DNA of 64,000 nucleotides from DATDPM01 sp963841995 (GTDB taxonomy: Bacteria > Pseudomonadota > Alphaproteobacteria > DATDPM01). The position numbers and the translations under genes were made by a program. A model generated the notes under the pieces. It was not told the DNA's origin. It worked only from the letters and a program-made list of their open reading frames with translations, and did no database searches. The stretch spans positions 62,001 to 126,000 of the forward strand of contig CAWJEX010000003.1 of assembly GCA_963841995.1 (NCBI GenBank), in the 5' to 3' direction. Shown piece after piece: positions 27,228 to 35,358 of the stretch. The stretch's first letter is position 1; the number at the start of each line of letters is the position of its first letter.

Positions 27228-28549
27228 GAATGGGCCTCCGGCTTTGGACTCCGGCCGACGCAGCGGTAATCGAAACCGGCTTCCGCCATCACGCGCGGAT
27301 CGTAGACATTGCGGAGATCCACGATCGCCGGCCGGCGCAAGAGGTCTTTCATCCGATCGTGATCGAGGGCCCGGAATTCGTTCCACTCGGTCAAGATCGC
27401 GAGCACGTCGGCGCCTTCCATCGCGGCATAGGCATTGTCGCACCAAACCACGTCTTTTAATAGTTTGCGCGCCTCCCCCATGCCTTCGGGATCGAAGGCC
27501 CGAACGGTAACGCCCGCCGCTTGCAGCGCCGGAATGATGTCGAGGCTGGCGGCATCGCGCATGTCGTCGGTGTTCGGCTTGAACGTCAGACCGAGAATTG
27601 CCGCCGTCTTGCCTTTCGCGGGGCCACCGATCGCGGCAATGATCCGTTCGGCCATTTTCCGCTTGCGGCCGTCATTCGCGGCAACCACGGTTTCGACGAT
27701 GCTGACCGGCAAATCGGCATCGCGCGCGATGCGGACCAGCGCCTTCGTATCCTTGGGAAAGCACGAGCCGCCGAAACCGGGGCCGGGATGCAGGAATTTT
27801 CGGCCGATGCGGCCGTCGAGGCCGATGCCGCGTGCGACATCGTGCACATCGCCTCCGACTTTTTCGCAAAGGTCGGCGATCTCGTTGATGAAGGTGATCT
27901 TGGTCGCGAGAAACGCGTTCGCCGCATATTTGATGAGTTCGGCGGTTTCGCGGCCAGTGAACAGGATCGGGGTTTCGATCAGATACAGAGGCCGGTAAAG
28001 CTGACGCATCACCTCGCGCGCGCGTTCCGATTCGGTTCCGATCACAACGCGGTCTGGCCGCATGAAGTCGTTGATCGCCGAGCCTTCGCGCAAGAATTCC
28101 GGGTTCGATACGACATCGACCTCGGCCTTCGGATTGACCGCGCGAATTCGGTGTTCGACCTCGCGCGCGGTGCCCACGGGCACCGTCGATTTATCGACGA
28201 CCACCGTATAGTCGGAAATCGCCGCCCCGATTTCTTCCGCCGCCGCGAACACATAGGACAAATCCGCATGGCCATCGCCGCGGCGGCTTGGCGTTCCGAC
28301 TGCGATGAAAACGGCCGAGGCGCCGCGGACCGCCGGTCCCAGTTCGGTCGAGAAGCTTAGCCTGCCGGCGCGCACATTCGCGGCCACCAAGGCATCGAGA
28401 CCGGGCTCGAAAATCGGGATCTCACCTCGCATGAGGCGGGAGATTTTATCCCGGTCCTTGTCGACGCAGACGGCGTCGACGCCGAATTCGGAGAAGCAGG
28501 CCCCCGATACGAGGCCGACATAACCCGTGCCGATCATGGCAATGCGCAT
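27224..28549 (-). CDS. ugd: UDP-glucose 6-dehydrogenase
   Basis: A 441-residue NAD-dependent enzyme that oxidises UDP-glucose twice to UDP-glucuronate, a precursor of exopolysaccharides and lipid A decorations. 'IGTGYVGLVSGACFSEFG' is the Rossmann motif, 'STVPVGTAREVE' and 'NPEFLREGSAINDF' are family signatures, and the catalytic Cys is in 'PGFGGSCFPKDTKAL'. It lies between galU (32 bp upstream) and the phosphohexomutase (four-base overlap), forming a sugar-nucleotide operon. Confidence 0.96.
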   Translation of the reverse strand: MRIAMIGTGYVGLVSGACFSEFGVDAVCVDKDRDKISRLMRGEIPIFEPGLDALVAANVRAGRLSFSTELGPAVRGASAVFIAVGTPSRRGDGHADLSYVFAAAEEIGAAISDYTVVVDKSTVPVGTAREVEHRIRAVNPKAEVDVVSNPEFLREGSAINDFMRPDRVVIGTESERAREVMRQLYRPLYLIETPILFTGRETAELIKYAANAFLATKITFINEIADLCEKVGGDVHDVARGIGLDGRIGRKFLHPGPGFGGSCFPKDTKALVRIARDADLPVSIVETVVAANDGRKRKMAERIIAAIGGPAKGKTAAILGLTFKPNTDDMRDAASLDIIPALQAAGVTVRAFDPEGMGEARKLLKDVVWCDNAYAAMEGADVLAILTEWNEFRALDHDRMKDLLRRPAIVDLRNVYDPRVMAEAGFDYRCVGRSPKPEAHS

Positions 28550-28581
28550 GAGCGTTTTCCTTGCTGGTGGCTAGATGCCGA

Positions 28582-29451
28582 TTAGGAGTAAGTCCGGCAG
28601 ATGCGCCGCATCTCGTCGCGAAGATCGTCGCGCTCCAATGCAAAGGCGACATTCGCTTCGAGAAATCCGGCTTTGCTGCCGCAATCGAATCGCTTGCCCT
28701 CGAACCGGAATCCATGAAGCGGAACCGAGGCAAGCGAGGCGGCTATCGCATCCGTCAGCTGAATTTCATCACCGGCACCCCGCTGCCCGCGTGAGAGATG
28801 CGTGAAGACCTCGGGTGTCAGAATGTAGCGACCAATCACGGCAAGAGTGGAAGGCGCATTTTCCGGCTTTGGTTTTTCGACCACGCCTTTGGCGCGTACG
28901 AGTTTACCTTTCTCTTCCGCCGTATCAAGAATACCGTACATCGATGTTTGCGGCTTCGGCACATCCATGACCGCGACCATATTCCCGCCGACCGTCTTAT
29001 GGGCGGCGATCATTTGGCCCAAGCACGGAACCGGCGCCAGAATCAAATCATCCGCGAGCAGAACCGCGAAAGGCTCATCGTCGATCAAGTGTCGTGCGCA
29101 CCATACCGCATGGCCAAGGCCGAGCGGCTTTTGCTGGCGCGTGTAAATGACTTGGCCGGGCTCTTCGAGAATTTCGGTGATCAAGTCGAGCTCGGCTTTT
29201 TTGCCTCGTTTGGCAAGCGTTTCGCCCAATTCATAGGCGTGGTCGAAATGATCCTCGAGCACGGTTTTGCCACGGCCGGTGACGAAAATGAATTCCTCGA
29301 TGCCCGCCTGTTGCGCTTCTTCGACCGCCCACTGGATAAGCGGTTTGTCGACGACCGGGAGCATTTCCTTGGGCATGGCTTTGGTCGCCGGGAGGAAACG
29401 GGTGCCCAATCCCCCGACCGGGAACACCGCCTTGCGAATGGGCTTGGTCAT
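28582..29451 (-). CDS. galU: UTP--glucose-1-phosphate uridylyltransferase
   Basis: A 289-residue enzyme making UDP-glucose from UTP and glucose-1-phosphate. I start it at the ATG at 29449-29451 ('MTKPIRKAVFPVGGLGTRFLPATKAMPKEML'), since the family begins with this nucleotide-binding loop; 19 more residues are open upstream but look like leader. 'VDKPLIQWAVEEA', 'PLGLGHAVWCA' and 'FAVLLADDLI' follow as expected. It is the first gene of the galU-ugd-phosphohexomutase set. Confidence 0.96.
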   Translation of the reverse strand: MTKPIRKAVFPVGGLGTRFLPATKAMPKEMLPVVDKPLIQWAVEEAQQAGIEEFIFVTGRGKTVLEDHFDHAYELGETLAKRGKKAELDLITEILEEPGQVIYTRQQKPLGLGHAVWCARHLIDDEPFAVLLADDLILAPVPCLGQMIAAHKTVGGNMVAVMDVPKPQTSMYGILDTAEEKGKLVRAKGVVEKPKPENAPSTLAVIGRYILTPEVFTHLSRGQRGAGDEIQLTDAIAASLASVPLHGFRFEGKRFDCGSKAGFLEANVAFALERDDLRDEMRRICRTYS

Positions 29452-29530
29452 GCGTGTCTCGAATCTCCGCGCCGCGGCTCTTGTGCCATAGCCTGCCATC
29501 GCGCGCAATGCGGCCCTTGTGACAATTCAA

Positions 29531-30281
29531 TTAAAGGAGAATTTCCCGCGCTTGGTTAATTTTTGCTGCCAGATAGGTGGATCCGCCCTGATCGGGATGA
29601 AGCTTCAGCATCAGGCGATGGTAAGCGGCCTTAATTTCATTTTCGGTGGCTCCGGGAGCGAGACCCAAAATTTCATACGCCTCCTCTCGTGTCATCGCGG
29701 CGCTGCCCCGGGCGGCGGAGGACTTTTGTCGTCCGCCTTGTTCCGAGTTGCGCCCCGACTGGTGCCCAGACTGGCGCCCAGACTGGCGCCCAGACTGGCG
29801 CCATGAATCGCCGAAGCGCTTATCCAGATAGGCTTCGAGCAGGGATGCGGCTTGCGGATCCTGGCTTCGGCAGTCGCCGAGCAAATCGAGAAGATTCGAC
29901 AAGGAGAGATCCTCGAGCTTGCGGCCCTTGAATTCTCCGGCCATGACCTCGCCGGCGATCGTGCCCGAGTTCGTGGTCGAGAATCATCCGCAGCATCGCT
30001 GTTTCAACTGTCGAGCGCTGACCGCCCGACGGCCCGCCCGCAGCCTTCACACGCCGCCAGAGCGACTGCCCGCCCAACAGCAGCGGCGCCAGCGCCGCAA
30101 TCGCCGCGACGGCACCGGCTAGCCGGCCGGTAGCGGCAAGAAAAATTGCCACCCCGACGGCGGCCGCGCCCAATGTCCATTTCAGCGTCTGCGCGGCACG
30201 GGCGGGTTCCACCCGGCCAAACCACTGGGCGAAAAAGATCAGCGCCGCCAGAAGCAGAATCCCAAGAAAGAGCGGCCCCAT
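29531..30281 (-). CDS. Membrane-anchored J-domain protein (frame broken as read)
   Basis: The first frame starts at an ATG (30279-30281) sharing one base with the stop of the VWA gene. It encodes two or three hydrophobic segments ('LFLGILLLAALIFFAQWFG', 'WTLGAAAVGVAIFLAATG', 'AVAAIAALAPLLLGG') and 'ETAMLRMILDH'. The match then continues one frame over: 'SGTIAGEVMAGEFKGRKLEDLSL'. One extra T in GAGTTC (29967-29972) explains the break; repaired length is 249. The C-terminal J domain has the HPD motif ('LMLKLHPDQGG'), so it should stimulate DnaK ATPase at the membrane. Between them lies a QSGR repeat. The family is a known alphaproteobacterial TerB-less DnaJ type. Confidence 0.85.
29757..29803. 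repeat. Tandem 12-bp repeat inside the J-domain gene
   Basis: Nearly four copies of gactggcgccca (29757-29768 with one change, 29769-29780, 29781-29792, and a partial copy to 29803). On the coding strand it encodes repeated QSGR/QSGH in the linker before the J domain. The period is a multiple of three, so copy-number change keeps the frame. Confidence 0.85.
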
Positions 30282-30994
30282 CAGTCGCCCTGGCCGCCGG
30301 GCCCGCGCAGCTGCAGGACCATCGAAGACGCGGCTTTGCTGATATGCGTCAATTCGGAGAGTGCGCTCCGCCCGCCTGCGGCAAAGACGGCGACTGCCCG
30401 CAGAAGATCGGCAAGGGCACCGGCGCTTTTCGAATCGAATCGGCAATAGGCGCCGTTGGTCAGGCGGGCAATCTGCTTGAAGGCGCGTTCGGCGACGATA
30501 TCGCCGCCCTCGTGGAATACGAATACCGGCACGCCGAGAAGACCGAGCTCGCCCGCGTCTTGGCAAAGGCGGTCGACGTCTTCCTCCATGCAATCGCCGA
30601 CAAAAACCACAGCGTTGATCTTGCGCTGCCGGGCTTCGGCAATGGCATGACGCAACACCCTCCCGATTTGGGTTTCGCCGCCGAGGCAGGAAACCTCCGT
30701 CATTCGCCGCGTCAACTCGCCGGCATTGGTCAGCCACGGCGTTGTTTCGAACTCACCGAAGCCCCGGTAATAGGCGAGTTGGATTTCGAGCCCGCCCAGC
30801 CGCTTGGTTTCCTCGAACATCTCGGCCTGAATCCGGCAGGCCTGATCCCAGCTCGGCTCGCGGCTCGCCGTCGCGTCCATCGCGAAAAGCAGCCGGCCGC
30901 GGCTTTGCGTCCGCACCGTCGGCATCGCCTTCAATTTCTCGACGAAAGCCGCGATTTCGGCGGGCGTGGATTTGGCGGGAAGATTATCGGTCAT
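30281..30994 (-). CDS. VWA domain-containing protein
   Basis: A 237-residue cytosolic von Willebrand factor A domain protein. The MIDAS-type metal site is 'FAMDATASRE' (D-x-T-x-S), with 'GGETQIGRVL' supplying the threonine and 'VVFVGDCMEEDVD' the acidic residue. Members are adaptor or chaperone-associated proteins of unknown role. The stop TGA shares its last A with the ATG of the J-domain gene, so the two are translationally coupled and may work together on protein folding or assembly; this is inference from gene order. Confidence 0.85.
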   Translation of the reverse strand: MTDNLPAKSTPAEIAAFVEKLKAMPTVRTQSRGRLLFAMDATASREPSWDQACRIQAEMFEETKRLGGLEIQLAYYRGFGEFETTPWLTNAGELTRRMTEVSCLGGETQIGRVLRHAIAEARQRKINAVVFVGDCMEEDVDRLCQDAGELGLLGVPVFVFHEGGDIVAERAFKQIARLTNGAYCRFDSKSAGALADLLRAVAVFAAGGRSALSELTHISKAASSMVLQLRGPGGQGD

Positions 30995-31049
30995 CGGCTA
31001 CAATCGAGAATGCTCGACAAGAACGATGCGATTATGACCGAGCGCTCAC

Positions 31050-31080
31050 AAAAAAGAAGCCCGGGCAAAGCCCGGGCTTC
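31050..31080 (-). terminator. Intrinsic terminator of the DUF1097 gene
   Basis: A perfect 11-bp stem gaagcccgggc / gcccgggcttc with an AAA loop; on the minus strand it is followed by six Ts. It ends transcription from the DUF1097 gene before the VWA gene. Confidence 0.9.
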
Positions 31081-31141
31081 CGAGATCACGGAAAACGCCG
31101 GCCGAACGACGTGCGGCGGCGCTCCGGCTGTTGGCTCCGAT

Positions 31142-31645
31142 CTAGCCTTTTCCGAGCGCGCCGGCGAGCTTGCCCGACACAAATCCGAAGATGGCACCGA
31201 CGATGATCGAAACAACAGCAAATATCAGCGGGTTGCTGAAATTCGCCGCAGTCACGTCCGCACTCGCCGAAGTCAGGGCGACGGCCGCGGTGGCGGCATA
31301 GCCGTAAACACTGGCGGGAATGTTCTTCAGCGCCTCGACATGGGCGCCCAAGCACAGAACCAGCACGGTCGCACCGACGACGATTGCTGGCCATACGGCC
31401 TGGCCCAAGTCCAACGGAAAGGTTTTAAGGATCATGAGCGCGACCCAGGCGCAAATGGCGCCCCAGATGCCGCTGACGATGGTGGTCTTCAGGCCGGCCG
31501 TGTCGCCGCCTGTTGCGAAGTAAGTGGCCCACCCGATGAAAATGATCCAAATCGCAAGATAAGCGCTCAACGGACCTAGCGCCAACCAAGCGGCGACGGC
31601 ACCTAAAACACCGATACTGATGGACAATGCGACCAAACTGGTCAT
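31142..31645 (-). CDS. DUF1097 family membrane protein
   Basis: A 167-residue membrane protein starting at the ATG at 31643-31645 ('MTSLVALSISIGVLGAVAAWLALG'). Five hydrophobic segments are visible, including 'YLAIWIIFIGWATYFATGG', 'SGIWGAICAWVALMIL', 'AIVVGATVLVLCLGAHV' and 'LIFAVVSIIVGAIFGFVSG'. The 'FIGWATYFATGGD' and 'GIWGAICAW' segments match DUF1097, a family of small permease-like proteins of unknown substrate. It is monocistronic, with its own terminator. Confidence 0.8.
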   Translation of the reverse strand: MTSLVALSISIGVLGAVAAWLALGPLSAYLAIWIIFIGWATYFATGGDTAGLKTTIVSGIWGAICAWVALMILKTFPLDLGQAVWPAIVVGATVLVLCLGAHVEALKNIPASVYGYAATAAVALTSASADVTAANFSNPLIFAVVSIIVGAIFGFVSGKLAGALGKG

Positions 31646-32063
31646 GTGCGATACCCCCCTTATTTTCGGTTTAGAACCGAGTTTTTGATGGTCGAAGGCA
31701 CACACCAATTCGGGTCCCACAAGCGGACCATCGCGGCGCATGCCGCAAAAATCGGTAACTACATCATATGTTTAGAGTTTGTTATTATAGCAATGTAATC
31801 ATTCGATTTTTTACAATAATATCATGCCATTAGCATTAGCGAGAGTCAACGCCGACAATGGACTTCAAAAGTTATCCACAGAAAAACCAGATCCGTGGAC
31901 AGTTTTTATATTTGCCGTCATGATCCGCCCATGCTTTCCGCTTATCGATAGGAATCAGCGACTTGCGAGAATTTTTCCGCAACTGCGAAGAATATCCTCG
32001 GCTATTTGCGGTTGCTTGCGACGCTAGTCGGTCTACCACCGATTATTGCGCGACGCTCCAAGC
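31646..32063. other. AT-rich intergenic region with a perfect DnaA box
   Basis: About 420 bp between divergent DUF1097 and marC genes. From about 31745 to 31925 the sequence is strikingly AT-rich for this genome (for example tgttattatagcaatgtaat, gattttttacaataatatca). TTATCCACA, the consensus DnaA box, is at 31872-31880. A 67-residue open frame at 31824-32027 has no ribosome binding site or recognisable product. The region could be a strong promoter, a DnaA-regulated site, or horizontally acquired spacer. Confidence 0.55.
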
Positions 32064-32690
32064 ATGATCGACGTCGTCGTCCATGCCTTCGTGACCCTGT
32101 TTGTCATCGTCGATCCGATCGCGGTCGCGGCGATTTTTATCGGCCTTACCCAAGGCGGCGATGATGGCTATCGCCGCCGTATGGCGGTTCGAGGCACGGT
32201 GATTGCTGCGATCGTTCTGCTCGTCTTCGCCTTCGTCGGCGAATATCTCTTTCTGGCTCTCGGCATCACGCTTCCGGCATTCAGCATCGCCGGCGGCGCC
32301 TTGCTGTTCCTTCTCGCCATCGACATGGTTTTGGCCCGTCGCAGCGGTCTTCGCTCGACCACGGTCAGCGAGGAGCGCGAAGCGGACCAGAAAGAGGACA
32401 TCTCCGTATTTCCGCTTGCGATCCCGCTGATCACCGGACCCGGGGCCTTGACCTCGGTTCTCCTCCTGATGGAAAGGAACAGCGGAAACCCGCTTCGGCA
32501 ATTCGCCGTTGTCGGAGTCGTCGTCCTGGTCATGGCCCTCACCTATGCCGCGCTCATTTACGCCAGCAAGATGACGCGCCTTCTCGGGGTCACGGGCGTC
32601 AATGTGGTCGGACGGATTTTCGGAATTATTCTCGCAGCCCTTGCGGTCCAGTTTATTCTAAACGGGCTCAAGGGAAGCGGGCTCGTCTAA
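32064..32690 (+). CDS. MarC family integral membrane protein
   Basis: A 208-residue protein with six predicted helices, the length and layout of the MarC/UPF0056 family. The start is the ATG at 32064 ('MIDVVVHAFVTLFVIVDPIAVAAIFIGLT'), whose 'DP' in helix 1 is conserved, and 'FPLAIPLITGPGALTSVLLLM' is the signature of helix 4. The family was once linked to antibiotic resistance but its transport substrate is unsettled. It is followed after 7 bp by a glycosyltransferase on the same strand. Confidence 0.92.
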   Translation: MIDVVVHAFVTLFVIVDPIAVAAIFIGLTQGGDDGYRRRMAVRGTVIAAIVLLVFAFVGEYLFLALGITLPAFSIAGGALLFLLAIDMVLARRSGLRSTTVSEEREADQKEDISVFPLAIPLITGPGALTSVLLLMERNSGNPLRQFAVVGVVVLVMALTYAALIYASKMTRLLGVTGVNVVGRIFGIILAALAVQFILNGLKGSGLV

Positions 32691-32697
32691 TGCCCTG

Positions 32698-33873
32698 ATG
32701 GCGCGCCGCCGTTTCAAGCTTCTTTATCTCGTCACCGAAGATTGGTTCTTCTGGTCGCATCGGCTCCCGATGGCCCGCGCGGCACGAGACGCCGGCTTCG
32801 ACGTGGTGGTGGCCTGCCGCGTCCGGGATCATGGCGAGCGCATCCGTGGCGAGGGATTCCGTCTCGCGCCCCTGTCATTGCGCCGGGGCAGCCGAAATCC
32901 ATTTTTCGACCTCGCATCCCTGATCCAAATTATCGCGCTCTACCGCCGGGAAAAGCCCGACATCGTCCATCACGTGGCAATGAAACCGGTGATTTACGGA
33001 TCGTTGGCGGCGGCGATCTCCGGCGCCCGCGCCGTCGTCAACGCGCTGACCGGACTCGGCTATCTTTTTCTGTCGAACGAAATCGTCACCCGGATTTTAC
33101 GTCTGCCGCTTCGCTGGATGTTCCGCCTGCTTCTCAACCGCAACGGCAGCCGGCTTCTTCTGCAGAACGACGACGACGCGAAGCTTTTGGTCGCACAGGG
33201 CGTCGTCGATTCGCCGCACATCGTCATCATCCGCGGCTCAGGGGTGGATTGCCAGCGCTTTGCCCCCGGCCCGGAGGCGCCCGGTATTCCCGTCGCGATC
33301 CTGGCGTCGCGGATGCTGTGGGATAAGGGGGTCGGCGAACTCGTTGCCGCCGCGCGGATCTTGCGAGACCGCGGCGCACCGGTTCGCGTCTTGCTGGTCG
33401 GCGATCCCGATCCCGAGAACCCGGCAACGATCCCCATGGAGCAACTAGACGCCTGGAACAGCGAGAACGTCGTCGAATGGCGCCGGCGCACGGACGACGT
33501 GCCGGCGATTCTTCGCGCCAGTCACATCGCGGTGCTGCCTTCTTATCGCGAAGGATTGCCGAAAAGCCTTCTCGAAGCGGCGGCGGCCGGCCTTCCCATT
33601 GTCGCCAGCGACGTTCCCGGCTGCCGCGAAATCGCCCATGACGGCGAAAACGCGATTCTCGTTCCGGTCAAAGAGGCGAAGGCTCTTGCCGACGCTATCG
33701 ACCGTCTGGCCCGTAACCCTGATTTGCGCCGCCGCTTGGGCAGCCGCGGGCGCGAATTGGCGCTTGCCTCTTTCACCGAAGAATCGGTTGCAGCGAAGAT
33801 CGTCGCGCTTTATCGCGCGTTACTCGATCAGCCGGCGGGCAGTCCCGCCCCACCTTCCGGCGCGAAGACATAA
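32698..33873 (+). CDS. Glycosyltransferase family 4 protein
   Basis: A 391-residue GT-B enzyme. N-terminal acceptor domain ('KLLYLVTEDWFFWSHRLPMARAARDAGFDVVVACRV'), then the donor domain with 'ILASRMLWDKGVGELVAAARIL' and the E-x7-E region 'PSYREGLPKSLLEAAAAGLPIVASDVPGCREI'. The N-terminal 'LVTEDWFFWSHR' type is seen in enzymes that act on lipid-linked sugars during polysaccharide or glycan assembly, such as PglA-like N-acetylgalactosaminyl transferases. The exact sugar cannot be assigned. No other glycan assembly genes are adjacent. Confidence 0.9.
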   Translation: MARRRFKLLYLVTEDWFFWSHRLPMARAARDAGFDVVVACRVRDHGERIRGEGFRLAPLSLRRGSRNPFFDLASLIQIIALYRREKPDIVHHVAMKPVIYGSLAAAISGARAVVNALTGLGYLFLSNEIVTRILRLPLRWMFRLLLNRNGSRLLLQNDDDAKLLVAQGVVDSPHIVIIRGSGVDCQRFAPGPEAPGIPVAILASRMLWDKGVGELVAAARILRDRGAPVRVLLVGDPDPENPATIPMEQLDAWNSENVVEWRRRTDDVPAILRASHIAVLPSYREGLPKSLLEAAAAGLPIVASDVPGCREIAHDGENAILVPVKEAKALADAIDRLARNPDLRRRLGSRGRELALASFTEESVAAKIVALYRALLDQPAGSPAPPSGAKT

Positions 33874-33999
33874 GTCGAAGTCATAGTGAGTCTCATTGGT
33901 CGCGGCGCAATGCCGCACCCCGAAATGTGGTCCGAAGCGATAGCATGGCCTATTGTGATGAGGGTTTCAAATCGCAGCAAAGCGGCGGCGGATAACCCT

Positions 34000-35352
34000 A
34001 TGACGCCCGAACTTGTTGAAAAATACGATGCCCGTGTGCCGCGCTACACGAGCTATCCGACCGCCAATCATTTCGTTCCTGAGGTTGGGCCCGATACCTA
34101 TCGGAAATGGCTGGCGGCGGTCGCGCCCACAGAAACGCTCTCGCTCTATCTGCACGTACCGTTCTGCACGAAGCTTTGCTGGTACTGCGGCTGCCACACC
34201 ACGATCGTCAGCGAATACGATTCGGTCGGTCGTTATCGCTACCTGCTGTTGCGCGAAATCGATCTCGTCGCCGACGCCATGTCGGCGCGCCATGCCGTAT
34301 CCCACATCCATTGGGGCGGCGGCACGCCGACGATCCTCAAGCCTTCGGACTTCGCCGACATTTGCGGGCGCTTGCGCGACCGTTTCGAAGTTTCTTCAAG
34401 CACCCAAATGTCGGTCGAAATCGATCCCCGCGGATTCACCCGCGAAATGGCGGCGGCCCTGGCCCGGGCCGGCGCTACAAGGGCTAGTCTCGGCGTGCAG
34501 GATTTCGATCCCGAGGTTCAAACGGCGATCAATCGTGTCCAGCCCTATGAGGTGACGGCGCAGACGGTGGATTGGCTGCGCGCCGAGGGAATCGAGGACA
34601 TCAATATCGATCTCATCTATGGCTTGCCGCGCCAGACCATTCGCTCGATCGCCTCTACCGTAGAGCGGACGCTTTCACTGGCACCTACCCAGGTCGCACT
34701 CTTCGGCTACGCCCATGTTCCGTGGATGAAGCGGCATCAGCGCCTGCTCGACGAGCACGCGTTGCCCGATACCCGGGCGCGCTGGACGCTCTATTGGACG
34801 GCGACCGAGCAGCTTGCCGGGCACGGCATGATTCCCGTTGGTCTTGACCATTTCGCATCGCCGGACAGCCCGCTCGCGCGCTCCGCAGCCCTCGGGCGGC
34901 TGCATCGCAATTTCCAGGGCTACACCGCTGATGACGCGGCGGTCCTCCTTGGATTCGGAGTTTCCGCGATCGGTACACTGCCTCGGGGCTATGTCCAGAA
35001 TGCCCCGAAGATTTCCCATTATCGGGAAGCGATCGCAGGCGGCAACCTCCCAACGGTGCGGGGCTGCGTCATCGGCCCGGACGATCGGCTGCGCCGCGAT
35101 GTTATCTCCGCGCTCATGTGCAATCTCGAAGTTGACATCGGCATGCTGTGCCAGGCGCATGGTCGGGCGAGCGACTACCTGGATCGCGAGATTGCGGCTT
35201 TGGCGCCGCTCCTTTCCGACGGGATCGTCGCGGTCATGGGCCGAAGGCTCACGCTGAAAGAGGATGCGCGTCCGCTCGTGCGGTCGGTTTGCGCTGCTTT
35301 CGATGCCTATTACCGGCCCACCACCGAGCCACGCCACGCCAAGGCCGTCTGA
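34000..35352 (+). CDS. hemN: Oxygen-independent coproporphyrinogen III oxidase (radical SAM)
   Basis: A 450-residue radical SAM enzyme that converts coproporphyrinogen III to protoporphyrinogen IX in haem synthesis under low oxygen. The cluster motif is 'CTKLCWYCGCH' (CxxxCxxC); 'YLHVPFC', 'WGGGTPTIL', 'EIDPRG' and 'INIDLIYGLPRQT' follow in order, and 'YTSYPTANHF' is the HemN N-terminal signature. I start at the ATG at 34000; an in-frame ATG at 33958 is possible. The long C-terminal HemN domain separates it from HemW. hemA is also in this window. I see no clear FNR box upstream. Confidence 0.94.
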   Translation: MTPELVEKYDARVPRYTSYPTANHFVPEVGPDTYRKWLAAVAPTETLSLYLHVPFCTKLCWYCGCHTTIVSEYDSVGRYRYLLLREIDLVADAMSARHAVSHIHWGGGTPTILKPSDFADICGRLRDRFEVSSSTQMSVEIDPRGFTREMAAALARAGATRASLGVQDFDPEVQTAINRVQPYEVTAQTVDWLRAEGIEDINIDLIYGLPRQTIRSIASTVERTLSLAPTQVALFGYAHVPWMKRHQRLLDEHALPDTRARWTLYWTATEQLAGHGMIPVGLDHFASPDSPLARSAALGRLHRNFQGYTADDAAVLLGFGVSAIGTLPRGYVQNAPKISHYREAIAGGNLPTVRGCVIGPDDRLRRDVISALMCNLEVDIGMLCQAHGRASDYLDREIAALAPLLSDGIVAVMGRRLTLKEDARPLVRSVCAAFDAYYRPTTEPRHAKAV

Positions 35353-35358
35353 TCGCCA

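Noticed and set aside
33880..34000. FNR/anaerobox upstream of hemN
   Set aside because: No TTGAT-N4-ATCAA match is present; the nearest resemblance (ttgtgatgagggtttcaa) has wrong half-sites.
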